A stretch of 64,000 nucleotides of DNA. Origin: Flavobacteriales bacterium. GTDB lineage: Bacteria > Bacteroidota > Bacteroidia > Flavobacteriales_F > PHOS-HE28. A model generated the notes under the pieces. The model had not been told where the DNA came from and ran no database searches. It saw nothing but the letters and a program-made list of their open reading frames with translations. Positions 28,436 through 36,471 of the stretch are shown in pieces. Location: positions 434,001-498,000 of the forward strand of contig JADJLR010000002.1 in NCBI GenBank assembly GCA_016710015.1. Reading direction: 5' to 3'. The translations under genes and the position numbers were made by a program. Numbering within the stretch: the stretch's first letter is position 1; each line of letters opens with the position of its first letter.

Positions 28436-29469
28436 GTAAGTGCAGGTGGCATCCAACAATCGGTGCGGGTATTTTCGTCGCTTCACTCGCTATGGGCACA
28501 GCATGTCGAGTCCACGCGCAAGACATCCATTTCTCGCAATTCTTCAATTCCCCATTGGCATCGGGCCCTGGTGCGATCGGTACGTTCGAAGGGCAGTATC
28601 GTTTCAACGGGATCTTTCGGCAACAGTGGCGTTCGGTGACCATTCCTTATCGCACATTCGCTTTCGGTGCGGATGCGGCTGACGTGGGCGGCATCGGCGG
28701 CCTAGGTGTAGGCGCGTGGATCTACAATGACCGCGCTGGGGATAGCCAACTGGACCAATTCCACTTCAGCATGGGTGCAAGTTGGACCGAACACTTCGGT
28801 GCCGATCGCGATCACGCTCTGACCGGCGGTGTGCAATTCGGAATCACCAACCTTTCACTCGATCCTTCCAGTCTCACCTTCGACAGCCAGTACAATGGGT
28901 ACTATTTCGACCCCAACTCCGCCACCAATGAGCGGATCATTCGCGATGCAAAAACGCATTCCGATCTCCACGCAGGACTTGTCTACCGCTTCAACATGGA
29001 TCATCGCAAAGGTGTGCAGGTAGGGTTCAATGCATTCAACCTCACCACGCCGAACATCGACTTTCTCGGCGGTCCCTACACCGCGTTGGATGTGCGCACC
29101 AGTAGTCACTTGATGCTCTGGTTCCCTATAGCGAAGAAGCTGGACCTACGACCGATGTTGCAGTACATGGCACAAGGGGAATTCCAGGAATTCGATATCG
29201 GATCGAATGTGCGCTACATCCTTCTGGATCGATTTGGCCTGTTACGTGCACTTTCCGTCGGACTGCATTACCGCGCCGCCGATGCCGGATACGTGTACGC
29301 CGGGTTGGAATACGACGATTGGACCTTTGGGATGAGCTACGACATCAACACGAGTTCGCTCGTGCCAGCCAGCCGGAACCGTGGTGCCATCGAACTCACG
29401 GCGATACGGATCCTGCGTAAAAGGCCGGTCGTTCCAGTACGCTTCAAAGCTTGTCCCACTCAGCTCTGA
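28432..29469 (+). CDS. PorP/SprF family outer-membrane protein, second copy
   Basis: About 345 aa from the ATG at 28432, which overlaps the upstream stop (ATGA). The frame is open from 28315, but that part lies inside the upstream gene. The N-terminus is a signal peptide ending near CRVHAQ, followed by DIHFSQFFNSPLASGPGAIG and FNGIFRQQWRSVTIPYRTF, the PorP/SprF hallmark. Repeated beta-strands with aromatic ends follow (FDSQYNGYYFDPN, VGFNAFNLTTPNIDFLGG). It is expected to support T9SS handling of the type-B-tailed protein encoded just upstream. It is clearly diverged from the copy at 21457, so this is not a recent duplication. Confidence 0.92.
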   Translation: MSKCRWHPTIGAGIFVASLAMGTACRVHAQDIHFSQFFNSPLASGPGAIGTFEGQYRFNGIFRQQWRSVTIPYRTFAFGADAADVGGIGGLGVGAWIYNDRAGDSQLDQFHFSMGASWTEHFGADRDHALTGGVQFGITNLSLDPSSLTFDSQYNGYYFDPNSATNERIIRDAKTHSDLHAGLVYRFNMDHRKGVQVGFNAFNLTTPNIDFLGGPYTALDVRTSSHLMLWFPIAKKLDLRPMLQYMAQGEFQEFDIGSNVRYILLDRFGLLRALSVGLHYRAADAGYVYAGLEYDDWTFGMSYDINTSSLVPASRNRGAIELTAIRILRKRPVVPVRFKACPTQL

Positions 29470-29472
29470 AAA

Positions 29473-31707
29473 ATGCGCTCGTTCGCTCGTATCACCACGC
29501 TCCTCCTTTTCGCTTGCACGAATGCTTGGGTGAGCGGGCAATCGGTGCAGCAATGGATCCTGTGGGGCGATGCGTCCATGGCTCGTTCTGAATTCTATGG
29601 TGCCTCACGATTCTATGCCGATGCCTTGGAGTTGGAACCCGGACGCATGAGCTTGCAATGGAAACAAGCCGAAGCATGCAGACTGAGCAACCAGTACGAC
29701 AAGGCCGCTGATCTGTACGAAGTGGTGTACCGAAAAGACGCCGGGCGGACCTACCCCGAGGCCTTGCGTTGGCTCGGTGAAATGCAGCTCTGCGATGCAC
29801 GCTACGACGATGCGGAACGAACGTGGAACAAGGTGTTGCAGAAGGAGAAGGACAAATCATCGACCATGGCCCTTCGTGCGAATGAAGCGATCAAGGGTTG
29901 CACATTAGCGAAGCAAGAGGGAGACCAGAACATTTTACTGGAACACCTTCCCGAACCACTCAACTCGTTCTCCAGTGAATTCGCCCCACGCATCGGACCG
30001 GACTCGGTGCTCTACTTCTCCAGCCTGCGCGGCGACCTGAAGAGCGACGGGGAAGTGAAGGATAGCACCACCTATTTCACACATCTCTTTCCTGCAAAGG
30101 AATCGAACGGAACTTGGACCATCGGCGATCCGCTTCTCGATGAACGGCAACCGTGGAACAGCGCGAATGCGACATGGACAAGGAACGGGAAGTCGATCTT
30201 GTACACACAATGTGATAGCGCGAACAATTGTGTGATCCATTATGCGCCATTCACCAAGACCGGCCTATTGGGCACACCGCAGATGGGCTTGGATGGCGGA
30301 AGCAGTACGCAGCCGATGGTGGTCGCTGAAAATGATACGGAATGGCTGTACTTCGTAAGTGACCGGCCAGGCGGTGAAGGAGGAATGGACATTTGGCGTG
30401 CCCGGATCCTAAATGGCACAGCTGTTGATCCACGACCACTCGGACCACCGGTCAATTCGCCAGGAAATGAGTCGAGCCCGTGGTACGATGCCAGCAACGG
30501 CCAATTGTGGTTCGCCTCGGATTTTCACGCTGGCCTAGGTGGTTTCGACATCTTCCACAGTACTTGGAACGATACGTTCGATGCGCCTGTGAACGCCGGA
30601 ATGCCGATCAACTCACCGGCCAATGATCTGTATCCGGTATACAACAGCACCACCGGTGAAGGTTGGTTGACCAGCAACCGCAAAGGCTCCTTCGCGGCGA
30701 AGGGCGAAACATGCTGCAACGACCTGTATCGTTTCGCGAAGCGTGTGTTACCAACGGGGCCGTTCGTTACCGTTACGACATTGGATACTTCCGTGATCGC
30801 ATCGCTCCCTACGTACGATCCACAAACCGTCGTAGAACGTCTCCGCAGTGCGCAGCCGCTGGTCCTCTATTTCCACAACGACGAACCTGAACCGCGCTCA
30901 CGTGCAACGCGCACCAAGCAGACATACGGAGCCACATTCGAAGCGTACGAAGCGTTGTTCCCAACGTACATGAAGGAAAACGAAGCTCCTGATGCGATCG
31001 TCGACTTCTTTGCCCAGCTGGTTCGAGCAGGTCGCTCCCGGTTGGATACCCTGATCGTGGATCTGGCCCTTGCTTTGGAAGATGGCCACAACGTGACCTT
31101 GGATGTTCGCGGACATGCTAGTCCGTTGGCTCAGAACGACTACAACGTCGATCTGTCCCGTCGTCGCATAGAGAGCCTACGGATGCACTTATCGAACGCC
31201 AACGATCGTGCTTTGCAGGCCTACTTGGATAGCACCGCAGCGAACGGGGTGATCCTTCGCCTTCGTCCACTTCCCTTCGGTGAAGACCGATCGGCCCCGG
31301 GGGTTAGTGATGCACTTTCCGATGTGAAGCGGTCGGTATACAGTGTGGAAGCGGCGCAGGAACGCCGGATCGAAATAGCGCAGATCACGGTCGAACCCGT
31401 TAAGGAACACGAATTCATTCAGCGCTTTTCCATCGGGACGGTGACACGCGGAAGGCCAGAACCGTTCGACGTACCCGTGAAGAATGAAAGTGGGCAAACA
31501 TTGACCTTGATCAGCGGGAATGCCGGTTGTGAGTGTATTTTAGTGGACCGACTACCACCTCCGATCGAACCCGGTGGAACAGGCATTCTTCGCATCAGCT
31601 ATTCAGGCAGATCGCTTGTCGGTCCCCTTGACCGAACGATCACGTTCCAAACGAATGACTTACCATCGCGATTCGAGATCATCATCACAGGACTTGTCCA
31701 ACCATAG
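29473..31707 (+). CDS. TPR-PD40-OmpA protein with a C-terminal DUF1573 domain
   Basis: A 744-aa exported protein three bases after the PorP/SprF stop. Signal peptide about 1-22 (no lipobox cysteine seen). Residues about 25-150 are TPR-like helices (YGASRFYADALELEPG, QYDKAADLYEVVYRKDAG, YDDAERTWNKVLQKEKD). PD40 repeats follow (SEFAPRIGPDSVLYFSSLRG, WLYFVSDRPGGEGGMDIWRA, LWFASDFHAGLGGFDIFHS). An OmpA-like region is at about 520-640 (VTLDVRGHASPLAQNDYNVD, LSRRRIESLRMHL). The last 110 residues are a DUF1573 domain (FDVPVKNESGQTLTLISGN, CECILVD, IEPGGTGILRISYSGR). The TPR-PD40-OmpA order recalls PorE of the T9SS, but the DUF1573 end is unusual. Third gene of the second cassette. Confidence 0.85.
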   Translation: MRSFARITTLLLFACTNAWVSGQSVQQWILWGDASMARSEFYGASRFYADALELEPGRMSLQWKQAEACRLSNQYDKAADLYEVVYRKDAGRTYPEALRWLGEMQLCDARYDDAERTWNKVLQKEKDKSSTMALRANEAIKGCTLAKQEGDQNILLEHLPEPLNSFSSEFAPRIGPDSVLYFSSLRGDLKSDGEVKDSTTYFTHLFPAKESNGTWTIGDPLLDERQPWNSANATWTRNGKSILYTQCDSANNCVIHYAPFTKTGLLGTPQMGLDGGSSTQPMVVAENDTEWLYFVSDRPGGEGGMDIWRARILNGTAVDPRPLGPPVNSPGNESSPWYDASNGQLWFASDFHAGLGGFDIFHSTWNDTFDAPVNAGMPINSPANDLYPVYNSTTGEGWLTSNRKGSFAAKGETCCNDLYRFAKRVLPTGPFVTVTTLDTSVIASLPTYDPQTVVERLRSAQPLVLYFHNDEPEPRSRATRTKQTYGATFEAYEALFPTYMKENEAPDAIVDFFAQLVRAGRSRLDTLIVDLALALEDGHNVTLDVRGHASPLAQNDYNVDLSRRRIESLRMHLSNANDRALQAYLDSTAANGVILRLRPLPFGEDRSAPGVSDALSDVKRSVYSVEAAQERRIEIAQITVEPVKEHEFIQRFSIGTVTRGRPEPFDVPVKNESGQTLTLISGNAGCECILVDRLPPPIEPGGTGILRISYSGRSLVGPLDRTITFQTNDLPSRFEIIITGLVQP

Positions 31708-31709
31708 CC

Positions 31710-32429
31710 ATGGAACTCCTCCTTCTCTCCAACTCCACTTTGCCCGGCGAAGCTTACTTCGCTTGGCCAAAACCTCATGTTCAACCGTTCCTCACAGGGA
31801 AACGTCGCATCGCATTCGTCCCGTTCGCGGCCGTGGATGAGCAGCAAGATGCATACGTGGAACGCATGTCCGATCTGTTCGGTGAATGGAATTGCGAAAC
31901 CATCGGCCTGCATCGGGAAAGCGATCCGGTAAAGACCTTATCCACCTGCGATGCGGTCGCCATCGGTGGCGGGAATTCCTTCCTCCTGATCCGTTCGTTG
32001 TACCGCAGTGGCTTGATGCGCGCACTTCAACCACTGGTGAAAGAGGGTATGCCGTACCTCGGCTGGAGCGCCGGCAGCAATGTGGCCTGCCCCACCATCA
32101 TGACCACGAACGATATGCCGATCGTGGAGGCCCCTTCGCTGAAGGCCTTGAACCTGATCCCGTTCCAGATCAACCCGCATTTCACAGAAGCTACCATTGC
32201 AGGCCACGGAGGCGAAAGTCGGTCCCAACGGATCGCGGAGTACTTGGCCATGCACCCGCACATGCCTGTGGTCGGCTTACGCGAAGGATCGCTCTTGCAC
32301 GTCCACAAGGACCAGATGGAGTTGATCGGCAAGGACATGACGATCTTCCGCAGAGGATCCGAACCCGAAGTGATCACCGCCGGGACCAAGTTGCGCATCG
32401 ACCTACGTCCTCTGGCCCCTGCTCACTGA
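31710..32429 (+). CDS. pepE: Dipeptidase E (alpha-aspartyl dipeptidase, S51)
   Basis: A 239-aa cytoplasmic peptidase that cleaves Asp-X dipeptides. Ser120 in YLGWSAGSN, Asp135 in TTNDMPIVE and His157 in FQINPHFTE fall at the same positions as the catalytic residues known for the enterobacterial enzyme, and the length is the same. The GGGNSF motif and the C-terminal GLREGSLLHV are also present. No signal peptide. It starts two bases after the upstream stop and may be read on the same transcript, although it is functionally unrelated to the surface cassettes. It would complete breakdown of acidic dipeptides such as those a DPP11-type enzyme releases (3209-5425). Confidence 0.95.
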   Translation: MELLLLSNSTLPGEAYFAWPKPHVQPFLTGKRRIAFVPFAAVDEQQDAYVERMSDLFGEWNCETIGLHRESDPVKTLSTCDAVAIGGGNSFLLIRSLYRSGLMRALQPLVKEGMPYLGWSAGSNVACPTIMTTNDMPIVEAPSLKALNLIPFQINPHFTEATIAGHGGESRSQRIAEYLAMHPHMPVVGLREGSLLHVHKDQMELIGKDMTIFRRGSEPEVITAGTKLRIDLRPLAPAH

Positions 32430-32530
32430 CAACGGACCCTTCACAACTCGATCAACAGAGTTCACCAGTCCGGCCTCACGGCTCCGGTTCTTTGTACATC
32501 GCTTCCAACGAAGCGTGAACTGAACGACCG

Positions 32531-33469
32531 ATGCCGACCCCAACAGAAGACGCTCCGGGAGCACTCCTCACCTTTCTGCGCGTTCTCGGCATGGACCTGT
32601 TGATCCTATTGAAGATCGTGGCCGTCCTTGCCGCAGCATGGTTGGTGGAAAGGATCACGTACCTGATCCTGCGCCGCGGCTATGCCCGTCGTAAGGCGAG
32701 AGGCCGTGATGAATTCACCCAATACCGGTTCTTGCGCAATGCGGTGCGAACCGTTGTGGTGGTTTGCGCCTTCTTCGCCGTGGTGTACACCATACCTGCT
32801 TTGCGTTCCTTCGCTTTCACACTTTTCGCTGGTGCTGGCTTGTTGGTCGCGATCCTAGGCTTTGCCGCACAGAAGGCATTCAGTGATATCATCAGCGGCA
32901 TCTTCATTGTTGCGTTCAGACCGTTCCGCGTGGGCGATGTGATCCAAGTAGGCCAGCAAGGTCTTTTCGGCACCGTGGAGGACATCAACTTGCGACACAC
33001 CACCTTTCTCACTTTCGAGAATCGCCGAGTGGTGATCCCCAACTCGATCATCGGTGAGGAACGTATCGTGAACAGCAGCATCCGCGATGAATCCACGTGC
33101 CAATTCGTTGAGATCCCCGTGGCCGTGAATGCGGATCTGGAAAGGGCAAGGTCCATCATGCAACGCGTTGCGAAGGCTCATCCCGCGCAATACGACAACC
33201 GTTCGGTGGAAGAAAAGGCCGCTGGTGAGCCGGAGGTCGCTGTTCGCGTGGTGGACATCAAGGATGGAGTGGTCAACCTGCGTGCGTATGTATGGGCTGC
33301 GGACCCGGTCACCGCTCGCGTGATGCGCTACGATCTGACCGAACGGATCCTGATCCAGTTCGCGCAAGAACACATCCCGATCGCCGTGCCCATTCAGCAT
33401 TTCGTGCAGCAGAATCCGTTCCGAACACTCGCCACCGGAGCGGTCGACATTCAACAAGACGATCAATAG
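32531..33469 (+). CDS. MscS-type mechanosensitive ion channel
   Basis: A 312-aa inner-membrane protein. Hydrophobic segments are at about residues 15-45 (LLILLKIVAVLAAAWLVERI), 68-90 (VVVVCAFFAVVYTIPAL) and 95-115 (LFAGAGLLVAILGFAAQKAF). The last is the pore helix TM3, followed by the MscS beta domain (GIFIVAFRPFRVGDVIQV, GTVEDINLRHTTFLTF, RVVIPNSIIGEERIVNSS). The C-terminal cytoplasmic alpha/beta part follows. It is a small-conductance family member that protects against osmotic downshock. It precedes corA by 43 bases on the same strand. Confidence 0.93.
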   Translation: MPTPTEDAPGALLTFLRVLGMDLLILLKIVAVLAAAWLVERITYLILRRGYARRKARGRDEFTQYRFLRNAVRTVVVVCAFFAVVYTIPALRSFAFTLFAGAGLLVAILGFAAQKAFSDIISGIFIVAFRPFRVGDVIQVGQQGLFGTVEDINLRHTTFLTFENRRVVIPNSIIGEERIVNSSIRDESTCQFVEIPVAVNADLERARSIMQRVAKAHPAQYDNRSVEEKAAGEPEVAVRVVDIKDGVVNLRAYVWAADPVTARVMRYDLTERILIQFAQEHIPIAVPIQHFVQQNPFRTLATGAVDIQQDDQ

Positions 33470-33512
33470 AGCCGCTGTTCTGGACCAACCTTTTGTAGGC
33501 AAGAAAGACACG

Positions 33513-34574
33513 ATGAAGAAAGTCCGCCTCCGATCCGAAAAAGCAGGTCTACCGCCGGGTGCCTTCGTTCGTGTGGGTCATGGGTCAGGATCAAATACGC
33601 TTATTCGTTTGTTCGAGTATGGCACCGATCGCGTGGTGGAGAGGCAACTCGACTCGATCGATGTACCTGACACACTGGAAAATGGGTGCGCGAATGCGTG
33701 GATCGACATCGACGGGTTGAACGACGATGGGCTACTGCTCTCCATTGGAGAACGCTTCGACCTGCACCCACTGTTGCTGGAAGATGTATTGAACACGGAT
33801 CACCGGCCCAAGGTGGAGGAGTACCATGATACCCTCTTCGTGGTGACCAAGATGCTCGCACTGGATGAGGAGACCGGTGGTATCCTAAGCGAACAGATCT
33901 GCTTCATACTACGCAAAGGACTTGTGATCTCGTTCCAGGAACGTCCGGGCGATGTGCTTGAACCCATTCGTGAACGCCTGCGCATGGACACCGGTCGCGT
34001 GCGTCGAGCCGGAGCAGATTATCTTCTCTATTCGCTCCTCGATGTGATCGTGGACAACTACTTCCAGATCGTGGAGGATCTGGGTGGACGGATCGAAGCC
34101 CTTGAGCGCAAAGTGATGCTGAAGCCCGGCAACGAAGACCTGCTCACCATCCAAGAGTTGCGCACTGCGCTGATCGGCGTGAACCGTTATGTGACCCCCA
34201 CGCGGGAACTCGCTGGGCGGTTGAATACGCTGCAAAGCCCACTCATTGATAAAAGTACCAGGCGGTACATCAACGACCTACAGGACCATACGGTGTACAT
34301 CGCCGAAACGATCAACACGGACCGCGAGATCCTGACCAGTTTGGAGAATACGTACCACGCCGGGCAGAACGCACGGATGACGCAGGTGATGAAGCTGCTG
34401 ACCGTGATCAGCACCATCTTCATTCCGCTCACCTTCATCGTGGGTGTGTTCGGGATGAATTTCAGGTACATGCCCGAGTTGGAATGGCACTATGGCTACC
34501 CTCTGGTGATGCTGGCCATGGCCGTGATCACCGGGCTGATGCTCCTCTGGTTCCGCAAGCGGAAATGGCTCTGA
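33513..34574 (+). CDS. corA: CorA family magnesium/cobalt transporter
   Basis: A 353-aa protein. The N-terminal 280 residues form the cytoplasmic domain (WIDIDGLNDDGLLLSIGERF, LHPLLLEDVLNTDHRPKVEE, FVVTKMLALDEETGGI) ending in a long helix. Two transmembrane helices are at the C-terminus: LLTVISTIFIPLTFIVGVFG, then YPLVMLAMAVITGLMLLWF. The CorA signature GMNF occurs at the end of the first (VGVFGMNF), followed by the MPEL loop typical of the family. The basic tail RKRKWL is normal. It probably imports magnesium as a pentamer. Likely co-transcribed with the MscS gene. Confidence 0.94.
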   Translation: MKKVRLRSEKAGLPPGAFVRVGHGSGSNTLIRLFEYGTDRVVERQLDSIDVPDTLENGCANAWIDIDGLNDDGLLLSIGERFDLHPLLLEDVLNTDHRPKVEEYHDTLFVVTKMLALDEETGGILSEQICFILRKGLVISFQERPGDVLEPIRERLRMDTGRVRRAGADYLLYSLLDVIVDNYFQIVEDLGGRIEALERKVMLKPGNEDLLTIQELRTALIGVNRYVTPTRELAGRLNTLQSPLIDKSTRRYINDLQDHTVYIAETINTDREILTSLENTYHAGQNARMTQVMKLLTVISTIFIPLTFIVGVFGMNFRYMPELEWHYGYPLVMLAMAVITGLMLLWFRKRKWL

Positions 34575-34909
34575 GGGCTCCTCTCCTCGGACCCCGGCGA
34601 TCGAATTTCTCCGAGGAGTGTCGGCGCATTGTCCTGTCCTTTTACTTTGCACCGTGACGAACCGCGAACACAACCTTCCTTCCAAGGCCCCACCTAACTG
34701 TGGAATGACCTTGCATTGGGCTGTGGACGGCACCTGTTGCGCATCCTTCGCTTTCAGCTGATGGGCATTCGCGTGTCCTTCTGCTATGGGATGGCCCAGT
34801 TCCCCAACGCTTCGAACCGCTCACGCTTCCTTCTGATCACCCTGCGGACCTTGGCCCACCTTGATGGACCGAGCGATCGCACATGGCCAATCCCCGCCTT
34901 TCACGCACT
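34575..34909. other. Intergenic region between corA and the arginine decarboxylase gene
   Basis: A 335-base gap with no convincing gene. Just after corA, CTCCTCGG (34583-34590) and CCGAGGAG (34611-34618) are exact inverted copies separated by 20 bases, a weak terminator candidate. A 65-codon open frame (34716-34913) is present but lacks any recognisable feature and runs into the decarboxylase gene. The promoter for the decarboxylase must lie here, but no good minus-7/minus-33 pair could be picked out by eye. Confidence 0.5.
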
Positions 34910-36325
34910 ATGAAAACACGCTACGTCGACTTGATCGAGCAGACCTTCGATTTCCCGAAGGACGAGTTCACCTTGGACGATGACAACTTGGTCTGGAACG
35001 ATCTGCCTCTGGTCCAGTTGATCGAAAAACACGGCACACCACTCCGCATCACGTACTTGCCGAAGATCGGCGAGAAGATCGAGTTCGCCCGCGACCGCTT
35101 CAAGAAAGCCTTTGAGACGCATGCGTATAACGGCACCTATGAATACTTCTACTGCACCAAGAGCAACCATTTCCAATACGTGATCGATAAGGTATTGGAC
35201 AAGGGCGTGAATCTGGAGACCAGCAGTGCCTATGATCTGGAGATGATCGAATTGCTCATCGAGCGGGGACGGATCACCAAGGAAGCCACCATCCTGTGCA
35301 ACGGGTTCAAGGATGCGCGCTACATACAAGGTATCGGCAAGCTTGCCAACCGGGGGTTCAACGTGGTGCCCATCATCGACAACATGGCGGAGATCCAACT
35401 GTTGGACGAAGTGATCGAGGGGAAGTGCGACATCGGGATCCGCATTGCTGCGGAAGAGGCTCCGAAATTCGAATTCTACACCAGCCGGTTGGGGATCGGG
35501 TACAAGGACATCATCCCGTTCTATATGCGCAACATCAGCAAACAGAAGAAATTCCGTTTGAAGCTGATGCACTTCTTCATCAACACCGGCATCACCGATA
35601 CTGCGTACTACTGGAACGAGTTGAGCAAGTGCGTGAACGTGTACTGCGACCTGTGGAAGCTCTGCCGAACCTTGGACACACTGGATATCGGCGGTGGATT
35701 ACCCATCAAGAACAGCCTCAATTTCAGCTTCGATGTGGATTACATGATCAGCGAGATCGTCGGGCGTATCAAGGACATCTGCGAGGAGAACAAAGTGCAG
35801 GAACCGAACATCTTCAGCGAATTCGGATCCTTCACCGTGAGCGATAGCGGTGCCACATTCTTCAGTATCGTGTACCAGAAGAAGCAGAACGAGAAGGAAC
35901 GGTGGAACATGATCGATGGGTCCTTCATGACCACCTTACCGGACACATGGGCCATCAGCAAACGGTTCATCATGTTGCCCGTGAACAATTGGAACGACGA
36001 GTACGAACGCGTCTTCCTCGGTGGCATGACCTGCGATAGCGACGACTATTACAACAGCGAGCAGCATATAAACGCCATCTACCTGCCCAAGTACCAAGAG
36101 GAACGGCGCCAATACATCGGCTATTTCAATACCGGGGCATACCAAGATACCCTAGGCGGCTTCGGTGGTATCCAACACTGCCTGATCCCCAAGCCCAAGC
36201 ACGTGTTGATCGACCGGTTGCCGGACGGCACCCTCACCGACCGCATCTTCGCTGAACAGCAGACCGCCGAACGCATGCTGCAATTGTTGGGCTACTTACC
36301 GATGGAAGAGGAGGTGAAGAAGTAA
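34910..36325 (+). CDS. Arginine decarboxylase-like PLP enzyme (alanine-racemase fold)
   Basis: About 471 aa from the ATG at 34910 (KTRYVDLIEQTFDFPKDEF); the frame is open from 34883, but the shorter start matches the usual family beginning. It belongs to fold III pyridoxal-phosphate decarboxylases acting on basic amino acids. The PLP lysine is probably in YFYCTKSNHFQYV; LETSSAYDLEM, ATILCNGFKD, LDIGGGLPIKNS and the C-terminal SEFGSFTVSD match the barrel and phosphate-binding parts. Proteins of this type are usually called biosynthetic arginine decarboxylase in Flavobacteriales, giving agmatine for polyamine synthesis. The next gene is a deoxyhypusine-synthase-like protein, a common neighbour, but the agmatinase gene often found between or near them is absent here. 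Confidence 0.85.
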   Translation: MKTRYVDLIEQTFDFPKDEFTLDDDNLVWNDLPLVQLIEKHGTPLRITYLPKIGEKIEFARDRFKKAFETHAYNGTYEYFYCTKSNHFQYVIDKVLDKGVNLETSSAYDLEMIELLIERGRITKEATILCNGFKDARYIQGIGKLANRGFNVVPIIDNMAEIQLLDEVIEGKCDIGIRIAAEEAPKFEFYTSRLGIGYKDIIPFYMRNISKQKKFRLKLMHFFINTGITDTAYYWNELSKCVNVYCDLWKLCRTLDTLDIGGGLPIKNSLNFSFDVDYMISEIVGRIKDICEENKVQEPNIFSEFGSFTVSDSGATFFSIVYQKKQNEKERWNMIDGSFMTTLPDTWAISKRFIMLPVNNWNDEYERVFLGGMTCDSDDYYNSEQHINAIYLPKYQEERRQYIGYFNTGAYQDTLGGFGGIQHCLIPKPKHVLIDRLPDGTLTDRIFAEQQTAERMLQLLGYLPMEEEVKK

Positions 36326-36335
36326 CGAACTCCAT

Positions 36336-36384
36336 GATGAGTGACGAGTGGCGAGTGGCGAGTGATGAGTGGCTAGTGGCGAAT
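36336..36384 (+). repeat. Heptanucleotide tandem repeat (7 copies)
   Basis: Seven consecutive 7-base units: GATGAGT, GACGAGT, GGCGAGT, GGCGAGT, GATGAGT, GGCTAGT, GGCGAAT, beginning 11 bases after the decarboxylase stop. The consensus is GRYGAGT. It is non-coding, and a 7-base unit would shift frame if translated. A second heptamer-based region follows the polymerase gene at 54764-54894. Confidence 0.85.
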
Positions 36385-36430
36385 GACCAGCTTTGTGGAC
36401 ACCACATGCCACTTGATCCTCGACCCATCC

Positions 36431-36460
36431 TTTGCATTTCCACTTCCCCCTCTATATTCG
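36431..36460 (+). promoter_or_regulatory. Candidate Bacteroidota promoter for the deoxyhypusine-synthase-like gene
   Basis: TTTG at 36431-36434 and TATATTCG at 36453-36460 are separated by 18 bases. This resembles the Bacteroidota pattern of a TTTG-like minus-33 box and TAnnTTTG minus-7 box, with one mismatch in the latter. The ATG follows 11 bases later, so the leader would be short. Confidence 0.45.
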
Positions 36461-36471
36461 ACCCCTGAACG

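Noticed and set aside
34716..34913. 65-codon frame upstream of the decarboxylase
   Set aside because: No recognisable features, overlaps the next gene in another frame, and ends just inside it.
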